Source: Alnus glutinosa
Taxonomy: Eukaryota > Streptophyta > Magnoliopsida > Fagales > Betulaceae
Assembly: GCF_958979055.1 (NCBI RefSeq)
Contig: NC_084886.1
Location: forward strand, 16,658,654-16,722,653
Direction: 5' to 3'
DNA length: 64,000 nt
Shown here: positions 47,613 to 59,710 of the stretch, one piece after another
Layout: every line of letters begins with the position of its first letter
Position numbering within the stretch: the first letter of the stretch is position 1
Notes under the pieces: model-generated
Told to the model about the DNA's origin: nothing
What the model saw: only the letters and a program-made list of their open reading frames with translations
Databases searched by the model: none
Made by a program: the position numbers and the translations under genes

Positions 47613-50600
47613 ATGGCTAGCAAGCCTAGCATTGTCCTATCAAACTTGGAGCGCATTGAGTTTTTACTTCATGCACCAAAGACCCTCAACAAACCCAATA
47701 AGAGATGGCACTCCGCTTTTGTCACCATCTATTGTTCTAAAACTCTACTATCGTTTTTCAATGTCCCTCTACCAGAAAAGAAACATTTTGAGGTTTCATG
47801 CCGTCCATCTTTCACCATTGTTGATCTCAAACCTGACAAAAGCTTCAAGATTGATCAAAATAGTCTCATTCAACTTGTAAAAGAGAAAAATGTTGACAGG
47901 CTCAAAAAAAGTGGAGGGGTTGATAGAGTAGCGTCCAGTCTTGAATCCAATGTTGATTTCGGTATTCAAGGCGATCCTGAAGATATTGCTCGCCGACATG
48001 AGGCTTTTGGCTCCAACACATATAAAAGACCGCCTACAAAGAGCTTCTTACATTTCATAGTGGAAGCCTTCAAGGATCTTACCATTTTCATCCTTTTAGG
48101 CTGTGCAACACTTTCTCTTGCTTTCGGCATTAAAGAGCATGGAATCAAAGAAGGTTGGTATGACGGTGGAAGCATATTTGTTGCTATACTTCTTGTCATT
48201 GCTGTTTCTGCCATAAGCAACTTCAGGCAAAACAGACAATTTGAAAAGTTATCCAAAGTTAGCAACAATATCCAAGTTGATGTTGTCAGAGCTGGGAGGC
48301 GTCAACATATTTCAGTATTTCAAATTGTGGTTGGAGATGTCGTTTGCTTAAAGATTGGAGATCAAGTTCCAGCTGACGGGCTATTCTTTGACGGCCACTC
48401 ATTGCAAGTGGATGAATCCAGCATGACAGGGGAGAGTGACCACGTAGAAGTAAATTCCAGTCATCCATTTTTGGTTTCTGGTACTAAGGTGGTCGATGGC
48501 TATGCTCGCATGCTTGTCACTTCAGTTGGCATGAACACAACCTGGGGCGAGATGATGAGTTCAATCAGCCGTGACACAAACGAACAGACACCTTTACAAG
48601 CTCGCCTCAACAAGTTAACCTCATCAATAGGTAAAGTTGGTTTGCTAGTCGCTTTCCTAGTTCTCGTAGTCTTGTTGGTTCGCTACTTCACAGGAAATAC
48701 AAAAGATGACAATGGAAATAAAGAATTCAATGGCAGCAAGACCAAGGTTGATGACATAGTGAATGCTGTGGTGGGGATTGTAGCTGCTGCAGTTACTATA
48801 GTTGTGGTTGCAATTCCAGAAGGTTTGCCATTGGCCGTCACCCTCACACTTGCTTATTCCATGAAGAGAATGATGGTTGATCAGGCAATGGTGCGAAAGC
48901 TCTCTGCCTGTGAGACCATGGGCTCTGCCACCACCATTTGTACTGATAAAACAGGCACTCTCACGCTCAACCAAATGAGGGTGACAGTTTTGGCTAGGGA
49001 AAGAAACTTTTGCAGCAGGTTCTTACTCATCAATTGCTCCATACGTTCTTGAATTGGTCCAGGAAGGAGTTGCTCTGAACACAACCGGTAGTGTTTACAA
49101 GCCTAATTCAGGATTTGAAATCGAATTCTCAGGTAGCCCCACTGAAAAAGCAATTATTTCATGGGCTGTTCTGGACCTAAACATGGAAATGGAGCAACTG
49201 ATGCAAAGTTGTATGATTCTTTTCGTTGAAGCATTCAATTCCCAGAAAAAACGAAGCGGAGTCCTTATGAGGAGAAAGGTAGACAACACAATCCATGTAC
49301 ACTGGAAAGGTGCTGCAGAGATGATACTGAAGATGTGTTCAAGTTACTATGATGCTTCTGGAATTGTAAAAGAGCTGGATGATGCTGAAAAGATGAAATT
49401 TGAGCAAATTATTCAAGGTATGGCAGCTAGCAGCCTCAGGTGCATTGCATTTGCGCATAAGCAGGTTTCAGAAGATCAAGAAAATGAGCAAGAACATAAA
49501 AAGCTAGAAGAAGATGGTTTGACCCTATTGGGACTAGTGGGACTTAAGGACCCATGTCGTCCCGGGGTGAAGAAAGCTGTGGAAGATTGCCAATATGCTG
49601 GTGTGAACGTTAAAATGATCACTGGAGACAACGTTTTCACTGCAAAAGCTATAGCCACTGAGTGTGGGATACTCAGGCCTGGTCAAGACATGGTCAGTGG
49701 AGCAGTAGTAGAAGGCGTGGAATTCAGAAACTACACACCAGATGAAAGATTGGAGAAAGTTGATACAATTTGTGTGATGGCAAGGTCCTCTCCCTTCGAC
49801 AAACTGCTGATGGTAGAATGCTTGAAACAAAAGGGACATGTGGTTGCAGTTACTGGCGATGGCACAAATGACGCACCAGCACTAAAAGAAGCTGATATAG
49901 GACTTTCGATGGGGATTCAAGGCACCGAGGTGGCCAAGGAAAGCTCAGATATTGTCATTTTGGATGATAATTTTGCGTCTGTGGCCACAGTTCTGAAGTG
50001 GGGAAGATGTGTCTATAACAACATCCAGAAGTTCATCCAATTTCAACTTACCGTAAATGTTGCTGCCCTTGTGATCAACTTTGTGGCAGCAGTTTCAGCT
50101 GGTGAAGTTCCACTAACAGCAGTGCAATTATTGTGGGTGAACTTGATTATGGATACGTTGGGTGCTCTGGCTCTTGCAACAGAGCAACCCACCAAGGAGC
50201 TGATGGATAAACCACCCGTGGGGCGGACAGAGCCACTTATCACCAACATTATGTGGAGAAACCTCTTAGCCCAAGCTTCATATCAAATAGCTGTCCTCTT
50301 GACTCTGCAATTCAAAGGTGAATCAATCTTTGGTGTGACTGGGAAGGTAAATGACACCTTAATCTTTAATACTTTTGTTCTTTGCCAAGTCTTCAATGAA
50401 TTCAATGCAAGGAAGCTCGAGAAGAAGAACGTCTTCAAGGGGATACACAGGAATAGATTGTTTTTGGGGATCATTATGATAACCATTGTTCTTCAGGTGG
50501 TCATGGTAGAGTTTTTGAAGAAGTTTGCAGATACAGAGAGGTTGAATTGGGTGCAATGGGGTGCATGCATTGGAATTGCAGCACTATCTTGGCCAATCGG

Positions 50601-50670
50601 TTGGTTTGTCAAGTGGATACCTGTTCCACAGAGACCGTTTCTTAGCTATCTAAAGATGAAAAAGATATGA
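47613..50670 (+). pseudogene. Ca2+-ATPase gene 2, ACA12/ACA13-like, one frameshift
   Basis: Tandem paralog of the gene at 20.3 kb, with the same promoter block and no introns. From MASKPSIVLSN the frame runs through TGES, PEGLP and DKTGTLTLNQM. After base 48985 two bases (AA) present in gene 1 are missing, and the frame ends at 49052 after 479 residues. The remaining sequence (49054-50670) is fully open in the shifted frame and keeps KMITGDN, GDGTNDAP and the last membrane spans. No other break exists in over 3 kb. It is either a very recent pseudogene or an assembly error in a working gene. A truncated product would keep the calmodulin-binding tail and four spans but lack the nucleotide domain. 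The catalytic body differs from gene 1 at about 2% of residues, the N-terminal 155 at about 15%. Confidence 0.9.
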
Positions 50671-50990
50671 CCATGGGTCTGCCATGAGCTTTTCTTCAGT
50701 ACTTCTTATTGTTAGCTCTATTGGTTCTAGTGTTTGGTATCTTATTATAATACTTTAGCTCTTTCATTGTATAGCTTATCTGATATAGAAGTATTGATGT
50801 CATATTTTCAATAATACAATTCTTTTCACTTATTTTTTATCATACATCAAGGGTAGTTTCAATAATATCTTTTGCGAATGTCTGCGTGAATGGAACTTGT
50901 AGTTAGAATCTTGAACAACTCCATCGCCTTTTATTAATAGAAATCCAAGGTCAAGTACTAAACATAACTTATATTTGGGAAGACAAACAA

Positions 50991-51859
50991 CTATATATGT
51001 GCAAAGAAACTAAACATAATCCGAGCCATTAGTTGAAGCAGCATACATGTAGACTTTTTGGCCTGCAACAGTCTCCGTGTGGTCTCCAGTTCTTTTTTTT
51101 TCCTTTTCATTTTTCATAGACACATTGGGAGCCCAAAAAAGAAAAGACCAAATACATTAACATAAAAACACTTGTTGTTTATGAGGAGCAAAGCTGCATA
51201 AAACAATGAAAACCCCACTTCCTAGAGAAATAGGGCGTCAAGATTACCTGTGCAATCCGACATGTCAGGATATGGCCCTCTTTGCTCCAGCCCTGCGCTC
51301 CACGTCCTATTAGCAAAGTAAAACCCTGCAAGAAAACAGGCCAAAATGGAGACCATCTCCCCAAAATCTCAAACTTGCCCATTCTCTCAAATTTAATTCT
51401 GTTTCCTTAGATCACCAGTTAGAAGCAGTCTCAGTATGGTCTTCAGTTCTTTTTTTTCTTTTTCTTTCCTTTTCATTTGTTAATTGAACACATAGTATGG
51501 AAATTGAACTTACTATCTCATATTTCAATCCCGTTCTTTAAAGGTGAAAGTGTAATTTGAGTTAAAACTTACTAGCATGGGCTTCAATGCATACAATATA
51601 TTCAAAAATAAATATTACCAATCAAATGAAAAAAAAAAAAAAAAAAAATCAAAGAATAATGAAAATAATAATTTAAGCCATGGATCAGGGATGAATACGG
51701 TGTGACAGGGCTTTCCATAATCCACCCACCGTAGGGGGTAATGTATGACCATAAATGTTAGTATGTTAATTTGGCAAACACGTGACGTGCAATTTTGCAG
51801 CTTAACTAAGTTTGTTTCTCATGGACCTGGTTTCATGCGGGATCAAGCTCTAGAAAAAC
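50991..51859. other. Intergenic, no gene seen
   Basis: No supported coding sequence. A T-rich phrase around CTCCAGTTCTTTTTTTTCC (51083) recurs as GTCTTCAGTTCTTTTTTTTC near 51440, suggesting a small local duplication. Confidence 0.4.
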
Positions 51860-52115
51860 AAGGCAGCTAATTAACCACTGTTGTGCTTAACCAAAGAGCC
51901 ACAGAGTATGAAACGCTCCCAACTCCCACAACAGTGTACCCCTGTATCCACCTGCTGAACCTCAGTGCTTTCTCTAATGGATTTATTGGAGAATTGAGGG
52001 TAGGACCCCAAACGTTTGTGAAAAATAACTCTAATGGATAATAAGAAACTGATGTAGACAAAGGAGCAACCAACCTGCTTCTTGGCCTGTTGACAAGCAG
52101 AGCAGAAATACCCTT
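51860..52115 (-). mobile_element. Copia relic, pre-integrase region
   Basis: The minus strand reads CSACQQAK and then STSVSYYPLELFFTNVWGP, the typical start of a Ty1/copia integrase. Only this short piece is present, without LTRs, and it is broken by at least one interruption. It is not part of the copia element at 24-29 kb. Confidence 0.55.
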
Positions 52116-52204
52116 AATAAAATAAAATTAGTAATAGTAATTTAAAAAGGACATTATCAAAGGACACTCCATTGATAATGTCCTTTTTTAAAATTTTTAA
52201 TTTG

Positions 52205-52711
52205 AACCATGTTCTTTCAAACTAAAAAAAACTTGTCAATATTTTTTAATGACAAAAGTACCCTTACTAAAATAAAAATAGTAATAATAATTCAAAAAAA
52301 AAAAAACTGAAACTATTAAAAAAAAAACATAAAATCAAGGGAGGCCAAATTTAAAAATTAAAATTAAAATTAAAAATCAAATTAAAAAATTAAAAGAAAA
52401 ATTAAAAAGTTTTTTTTTAAAATTAAAATTTTTGTTTTTCTTTAGAAGAAATAAGACAATTTCATTTTTTAAAAAAAAAAAATTAAAATTTTCTTTTTTT
52501 TTAAATAAAAATTTTCGTTTGTTTTTTATATATATAGATAGGGTATTTTGTTTTATTGAAAAAATTGTAAGGTTCTTTTTGTCTTTTTGTTGGCTTTGGG
52601 GGTATATTGACAATTTTTTGGTAGTTTGAAGGGACATTGTCCCAATTGAAAGTTTGGAGGACATTATCAATTGGGTGATAGTTTGAGAGGGTATGTGGAC
52701 TTTTCCCAAAT
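52205..52711. mobile_element. Degenerate relative of the 45.6-kb MITE
   Basis: Left part TTTTTTAATGACAAAAGTACCC and right part GGTGATAGTTTGAGAGGGTA match the corresponding arms at 45690 and 46170. The centre is AT-rich low complexity. A separate small palindrome (GGACATTATCAA / TTGATAATGTCC) lies just before it at 52149-52186. Confidence 0.5.
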
Positions 52712-52756
52712 TTTTACATTCATTCTTTCTAAAAGTCAGTAATTAAATAGAACATA

Positions 52757-53335
52757 TGTCATAATTTCATTAAATTACAATTGGGAGTCATTTAGGGGGC
52801 GCATAATATAACATATTGAGACACCACTGTACTCAAAAGCTTAAGCTAATGAGTTTGAGTCCAATTATATTATATTAACCACTCATATTTCTTACATATT
52901 TTTAATGTGGGACTATCCTTTCACATTCACATATATGCACTTAACAATCTCCCATGAATCCATCACCACATTGCTACACTTCTTATCAAACGGAATCCTT
53001 TTTTATCAACTTTATCGGCTCTCTCCAAGATCACTTGTGGGTTAATCCGGACAATGCACCTTTATCCCTATGACATGGACCCTTAACCTTTTATTCGTGG
53101 TTGTGCCACTCAACCATACCGCACACCACCATCAGCTCTAATACCACTTGTCAATGAGATTGATACATTCGAAAGTCTTTTAGTGAACCCATAATATAGC
53201 ATGTTGAGACACCACTAAACCCAAAAACTTAAGCCTAAGGGTTTGGGTCCAACTATGCTATATTAATTATTCACACTTCTTACTTCTTTCCAATGCGATA
53301 CATAAACCACATTTTTATTCCACATTTATTCCACA
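52757..53335 (-). mobile_element. TRIM-like miniature LTR retrotransposon relic
   Basis: Two diverged direct repeats of about 190 bp (52757-52946 and 53149-53335) share TGTCA at the left, ATATTGAGACACCACT-type cores and CA at the right. Between them are about 200 bp without coding capacity. On the minus strand the inner edge of the right repeat is followed by TGGTATTAGAGC (53146-53135), a primer-site variant, and a short purine tract precedes the other repeat. This is the plan of a terminal-repeat retrotransposon in miniature. LTRs are clearly diverged and no target duplication is visible, so it is old. Confidence 0.6.
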
Positions 53336-54769
53336 ATGTTGATATGACAGTCTCAATCAATCATTGTTTAATAAATAAATAAATTTCAAAAGTTGATTAG
53401 AACTACTATATCAGCATTGTATGATAATTGTAGGATAAAAATAAAATATGCCCAAAGTTAATTAGGTTATGGTTATGACTTGGTCATTAGTCTATTTAAT
53501 GGGTTTGGCCCAAAGTCAATCAAATTAGGGTTAAACTTTAATCAGTGAGTCTATTGAAATGCGACTTTGTACCCTAAAATAGGCATAGAAATTTTGATGA
53601 ATAAACATATATTGTTTTGAGGTGTGATTCATCTTTCTTTTGGTTGTGAAACTTTGTCGTATTTCATTGTTGGCCAATGAAACTCTGGGTCAACTTGGAG
53701 TCTGATTGTTGTCCAGTAAGACTATGGCTCAATATGGGTTTTGTTCGTAGTGAGACCCCACAAGCTATGGCAAGGGTTGTGAGACTCAACCCTCCCACCC
53801 ATTATATTTCGTAAACGCAGTAGTTCTATACCATGGACCCTATCGTAAGCCCTCTCTCTCATGCCAGGCTCGAGCAACGAATTGCAGTCAATCCTGCTGC
53901 TTGACAACCTACCAACAACCAAAAAGATGTTTGATTTGTACTTTATTTGCAAACTCAGGGATGATTAAACTTCATGAACGCTTTTTGAAAACAGTAGTAC
54001 TTGTGAAGCTGTCACTGACAAAAAGGTCTGATATCACCAATTGCAATTGCAAGAGTGTCTGAGAACTCCAACTATTGTTGGACAAAATCTAGTTTCCTAC
54101 TGTCCTGTCCAAAAACTGGGGCTTGCCACTGTCGGGAATAGGTATTTCAGGTTTTGTAAAAAAAGATTACTTTCGTTGTTAAGACAAGCACTAAAGAATG
54201 AAAACTTCTAAAAGTTCATTCAATTCCAGAACACCATCATTGCCTTTTCTAACTGGATTTGTTTGGATCCACAACAAAATAAACAAAGCAATCTAGAATA
54301 GTCCAATTTATATTGAGAAATAGGAGGTGAAAATGACAAAAAAAAAAAAAAAAAAAAAACTGATATCGCCTTCTATTTACTAGTGTAATTGCTCCTTCAA
54401 AGTTGGAAAGAATTTTTTGAGAATTCCCTGTTCTGTATGCCGACTGATTTTTTTGTGTCCTCTTCTGTCAATGCACGCGATGGTGTTGATTCCTCTTGAG
54501 ACTAAGTTCTTCCGACATTGTTTCAAAGCACAATCAATATATAATACAACGCGCCCGCATGCACAAATGCAGCAGTGCAACATGCAAAGACGGGAGCTGT
54601 AATTACAGATGGAGGCAAGTTTCGTGTCTCTGTATCAGTGCCTCACATGGGTTTTATTAGAGATCTGAACAGAGTTTCGACGGTTGTCAGTAGCACACAA
54701 AGGAGAGTAAATAGGTTTTTACTGTTTCTCCCAATCAGAAAGCCATACATTTTGATACAACAAATCCAT
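53336..54769. other. Intergenic and 3' flank of the ATP sulfurylase gene
   Basis: No gene seen from 53336 to about 54400. 54500-54769 is probably the 3' UTR of the ATP sulfurylase gene; its poly(A) site cannot be fixed by eye. Confidence 0.45.
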
Positions 54770-57700
54770 CTAAGCTGGAACAGCTTCGGGGACTTTGCCG
54801 CTTGTGGTAACCAAACTGTCGTAGTATTCAACCAGCACTTCCCAACCGCCGCGGCACATGAATCCATCAGGAGGGTCCTCTTTGTTCTTTGCAAGCATCC
54901 GCATCTGCAAATTGCAAGCCAGCTTTTAAAAGATGCTATAGATATATAAAATACGTGTATGTAAATGATATTAACGCTTTCGCACTCTTCAATGACCATG
55001 ACGGAGTATGTCAGCAGCGTTTATAGAAGAATGCTACACACTACCAAGTGCACTCTCTGACGTGACACTAAAAATCACCATTAGATTTTGGATTAATCAC
55101 TATATAATTTTGGATCAAATGGTAATTTTTAGTGCCATATTACAGAGTGTGGAAGGGAGAGTGTGTGCAGCATTTCTCTATATAGAAAGAAAATTTACCT
55201 TGGTACCCGATATGAAAAGGAAATCCTGAGGTCTCGAGGGGTCAAAAAATGCCATTTTACCCTGAGTTTTATCATACGCAGCAACCTGCAATGGCACTCA
55301 ACTAATTGTAACCAAAGGATTCCAAGTGCAATATAAATGAGTACTCAAGGCAGGCAGGCAAATGATTTACATACCTTGAAAGGGAGAATGTTTAGCCGTT
55401 CCAATCCAGGCGCCATGCTCAGTACTTGTTTACCATGGTCAGCATCATATAGATCTCTTTTCTCAACAGGATGGCTCATGCCAGCTGGGTCCCGACCAAC
55501 AATGTAAAAGTTAGCCCCTGCATTAATCCTAGCCTTTGCATGCCACTGAACCTCAGTTGGGCCAGCATAATGCATAGGAGACGGGAATATAGAAACCACA
55601 GTCGTCTCTGGATCAAGGACACCATCCTCAAGCACCTGAGAAATGTTCAATAATATCAAACTAAATCAGTGCTACTTGTGGCTAGGAAATTGTATATGAA
55701 TCATTTGGGAGTGGTAAAAGTGTGGCCCTTCAATTTCACAAGCCAAATGTGTGCTTTTAAACAAAATCATGAAAAGTGTCATGTTTGGGAGTGCGTGCGC
55801 ATTTGAAACAAAAATGTCAGTTTGAAAATGTGAAAATATCCATGTTTTCAAACAGAAGGCATGGTGATACATTTTAAAAAACGCACGATTTTAAAGGCCG
55901 AATTGCGTTTAAACAAATACTCTTTTACATATTTTACCAAACGGGTGACAGGGTTTTTATTAACTACATTTTGAAATAGCAATTTTTTTCCAACTGCATG
56001 TTATGAAACCGCTAAACCAAACAAACACAAAGTCCCAATAAACTGCCCCCCATAAGAAAAGCAACTATGTCTTCCTCGCTATCAATAGTTTTTGGTGCCA
56101 AGTGTGTTTGGGGTGAAGTTCTTTAGTACATAAGTTTCATCCATTGTATGAAAACTTTCGGAAACAAACCCAATTCGAGTCCCTGCACATCCACTTCTAA
56201 TGTAGATTCGCTGGCAAAACAGCAATTCTAAGTACTTGCATGCTCATGGAAGTTAAAGTTTTGAGTACAATACCTTCTCATGCTGCTTCATTCGCCAATT
56301 AAGTGGAACATCATCTGCTTTTGTATAGCCTCCCAATGGATGAAGCAAGAGGATAGGGTTCTTGTAGCCCATCTCAAGAAGTCGACGACGGGTATCAGTC
56401 ATCAGCAAAGCATGGCCATTGTGCACAGGATTTCGAAGCTGGAAAGCAAACACTGCATCTGCATTCCGCTTTGTGAACTCCTCACGGAGTTCTGCAGGAG
56501 ACAATCGGAAACGATCAAGGCCGTCACGGTACTTGATTGGTTCTATAACCTCTAAGTCACCTCCGATCAGCCAGTTCCCAGCATGGGTTATAGCTTCATC
56601 AACGTAAGGTAGGCGAGGGGCAGTAGTTCCCCAAGTTCTCGCAATTCGTTCTTCTTTAGGGTGCTTGTAGATCTCAATACTGATAAAACCCAACAAGTAC
56701 ATCAAGAAAGTATTAGAAATGGCAACTCATTGACCAGAATATACTGACACTGCAATCTATCATTTTATATATGTTTTGTTGGATAAGGAATAATATCACG
56801 ATAGTAACTTTATGTAACTGCTTGTGTCAGCATCTCGGGCCACATTCATATCTACTCAATATCCCAATATACGTAGTGGCAATTGAGGCTCCCTATTCCT
56901 GCTTAACAAGATTCTAAAAAAGCTAAACATATCAACTCACTCATCTTGGGGAAGAAACCTTGGGAGCAATTACTAAGTAACCAAACTGAGTAAAGCACAT
57001 TTGATGAGAACACAAATCAAAATTACAACACAAAAACAGATCAAATTCCGGACCAATTACCAGATAAAATCAAGTACATTCCCCATCACACAAGAATGGT
57101 GCAACCAATTTTTATCAGAAACAAATTAAACTAGTGCAAGATGTGTGGAATTCTTGAGTAGGTAAGTGCTAAATCTACAGCCATACAGAGCTCAACCTCA
57201 ATCCAAAAGTGAAAGACCAACTCAATCCATATCCAAAATAAATAAAGTTTATAACAATATTGTCCTAGTGCTATTTTACTTATAACAATATTGTCCTAGT
57301 GCTATTTTACTGACGAAAAAATTCTGATCACAAGGTTGAAGCATTAATCAACTTTATCTAACTTGATTAACAACAAACCCTTATTTTTATTTTTATTTTT
57401 ATTTTTTATGACGAGAAACCCCTCCAAGGTATGAACACTTCGTGGACTCACCCATGTCAAGTAAACCTCGGACCCATGTAATAATGTAAAGCACCGCCTC
57501 CACACAGATCGGGTAATACTCCGGCTTCGCCGGCAGGCTGGCCCCAATGAATTGTTTGCACCCAAGGAGATTCAAACCTTAGACCTCATGGGACTACCAT
57601 AAAGACCAAGGCCCTTACCACTTGAGCCAACCCCTTGGGGTTACTAACAAACCCTTTAAAAGAGACCAAATGTTGACACGGTGGGCACACGCAAGAATAA

Positions 57701-59710
57701 ATTCGACGTCAAGACTACTATTTCACCAAAACAGTTGCTATTGATGGTTTGGTTATCCACAGTAAAAGTCTGCTTCTCGTGACATTATATGGATACACTA
57801 ATTCTCACGATAACAAGACTACTGAAAACTTTCCTGCCCAGTCGCATGGTTTAAATTTTCTAATTCCATCATATTTCTAGCAGTGCTTCTTCCTTGACAT
57901 GTATAAACTTTCACTTGAGTGGTGTTGGAACAGAGACGCTTTCCTGCCTAGATACAACGTTGAAATTTTCTAATTTGATTGTTTCTCATAGTATTTTTTC
58001 TTCCTTCATATATAGTCATGTGGGACCTTAGAAAGGGAATAGAAGTCAAAAGAGATGATCAAATCCAATTTTCATAATATTTCCTTATGTAACTTTTAAA
58101 CCACAGAATACTCAAAAATAAAAATAAAATTACTAGTATAGTTTTCCAGTCTGAAATGATTTGATCAACTTAATTAATGATGAAATGAGACAACATGAAA
58201 CACAATACACTGTCTTTCAGTACACCAATATATTCATGCAAAATAAGGGGGGGAGGGGGATTAGAAGAACCATCAACGTCAAATAAATAACCCATCATTG
58301 CACCACCAAAATATGAACAAAAGTAATTTTGGATGAGAAATGCTAAAACATTATCCTACCATGTTGACTGAGCAGTGCCAACCAACCTTAAATCAGCCAT
58401 TATTAAAAATTAATAATAATAATAATAATAATAAAATCAAAGATTGATTAGCACTGCAATACGTCAACAAGTCGGGATAAAAGTGTGTTTCGCACCGCAA
58501 AACATCAGCAAGTGGGAATAAAAGTGTGTAAACGTCAGCAAGTTGGGATAAAAGTGAGTAAACGTCAGCAAGTCAGGATAAAAGTGTGCAAACGTCAGCA
58601 AGTTGGGATAAAAGTGTGTAAACGTCAGCAAGTCGGGATAAAAGTGTGTTTCGCACTGCCAAATGTCAGGAAGGTGGGATAAAAGTGTGTTTCCTAGCTT
58701 TACTCTTTTTCGACTAGACACAAAGGCATAGATAGAGATGATCCACGTCTATAATTATTCTCTCTCTTACTTCTTGTTTTTATTTTCTTCTTTTCTTCAA
58801 ATAATAATGAGAGCCAATAGATTTTAAGCTTCAACAATGATTGGGGTCACATCTTATACGGTTATACCCAAAAGAAATGAAAACTTAGACGACAACTATA
58901 TGTCAAGAAAGAGCACACCTCCATACATGACCAAAACCAAAATCATTGTTCTCTAACTCAAAATTAACATCCAAAAGATCATGACAAAATTCGCATCATC
59001 AAAACTAAGAGCACATCATACTAATCGATCATATGATCAAGAAAAAACCAACACAATCAATCAAAATATCAACAAACCATTTCCATTTACACAATTAACA
59101 ACCCCATATTTCATCTTAAAACATACTACCGAAAACAAAACTAAAAATCACCAAAAAAAAAAAAAAAAACCCAAAACTAAAAGAGAGGGAAACATTGTCT
59201 TTACTTTTTGAGAATAGCGACCGGGTTGTTGTCCGAGTCGAAAAGAGCGACCTTTGTGGACCCGCCGATCCGGTGCTTCTGCGAGTCGTCGATTGCCAAA
59301 ACAATCGGCACGGACATGTTCACGACCGACTCGTCCTCGAGCCGGAGCGCGTTAAAATGAAGCGTTTGGAGGAACTCATTCTCTCTCATGAATCCACGGA
59401 GCGGGCTAGCCCAGCCTTCGCTCAGCACGTGGACCCATTGGAGATCAATCCTGGAGAGCCCGACTCTAGGCAGAGACAAGGCCTCCCTCTTCTTCACATC
59501 TCTCAGAGGCTCATCCACCAGAAGCTCCACGAGCTTCCCACCGTCCGGTTCGATCAACCCGGACGAAACCCGGAGCCTCCGGTGGGCTTTTCTGCCAGAG
59601 GAAAGAGATACAGAGACCTTGAGGGTAGGGGCGAAATGGGTATTCGGTATTTTGTGGTGGGAGAGAGGAGGATACGGGGTTTTGGTGAAGAGCGTAGCCA
59701 TGGAAGCCAT
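54770..59710 (-). CDS. APS: ATP sulfurylase (sulfate adenylyltransferase), plastid type, five exons
   Basis: It makes adenosine 5'-phosphosulfate and pyrophosphate from ATP and sulfate, the first step of sulfate assimilation. Exons on the minus strand: 59710-59205, 56679-56274, 55635-55375, 55285-55199 and 54904-54770. All junctions are GT-AG and in phase, giving 464 residues, the usual plant length. Residues 1 to about 50 ([17 protein letters not shown]) look like a chloroplast transit peptide. Catalytic motifs are [15 protein letters not shown] (exon 2), [14 protein letters not shown] and [10 protein letters not shown] (exon 3; Ser where Gly is common). The end [17 protein letters not shown] differs slightly from the common CPGGWKVLVDYY. 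Exon 1 carries a miR395-type site. Intron 1 (2.5 kb) holds a SINE and a minisatellite. Which APS isoform it is cannot be told from here. Confidence 0.96.
57383..57645 (-). mobile_element. tRNA-derived SINE in intron 1 of the ATP sulfurylase gene
   Basis: On the minus strand it starts AACCCCAAGGGGTTGGCTC, with an RNA polymerase III A box (TGGCTCAAGTGG, 57629-57618) and B box (GGTTTGAATCTCC, 57578-57566) at tRNA-like spacing. It ends in (AATAA)n-type A-rich repeats. The direct repeat AACAAACCCTT (57372-57382 and 57646-57656) is its target duplication. At 263 bp it has normal SINE length. Its overall style recalls the plant Au family, from memory. Confidence 0.88.
58408..58435. repeat. (AAT)n microsatellite
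   Basis: About nine AAT units within intron 1 of the ATP sulfurylase gene. Confidence 0.9.
58463..58692. repeat. 30-bp minisatellite in intron 1
   Basis: About seven units with consensus AACGTCAGCAAGTTGGGATA plus AAAGTGTGTA. Two units carry the longer joint TTTCGCAC(C/T)GC, at either end of the array, so the array has a mirrored edge structure. Units differ by a few bases. It is intronic; the open frames on both strands are repeat artefacts. Confidence 0.92.
59357..59377 (-). promoter_or_regulatory. Predicted miR395 target site in ATP sulfurylase exon 1
   Basis: The mRNA-sense strand starts GAGTTCCTCCAAACG and ends CTTCAT. Against the known miR395 sequence, recalled from memory, pairing is complete over 21 nt except for two G:U pairs and one end mismatch. 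It codes EFLQTLH (residues 112-118). miR395 control of APS mRNAs under sulfur starvation is established in Arabidopsis and other plants; its use here is inference. Confidence 0.8.

Larger units (their letters stand above)
46915..50990 (+). repeat. Segmental tandem duplication, copy 2 (holds ATPase gene 2)
   Basis: Partner of 18675-23730; upstream promoter and downstream flank are included, as described there. It lacks the 650-bp upstream insertion and the 66-bp coding duplication seen in copy 1. Confidence 0.85.

Noticed and set aside
57566-57629. tRNA gene
   Set aside because: A and B boxes are present, but no cloverleaf or anticodon arm forms and the unit ends in an A-rich tail with target duplications, so it is a SINE.
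58463-58692. CRISPR-like array
   Set aside because: Contiguous 30-bp tandem units without distinct spacers, in a plant intron; it is a minisatellite.
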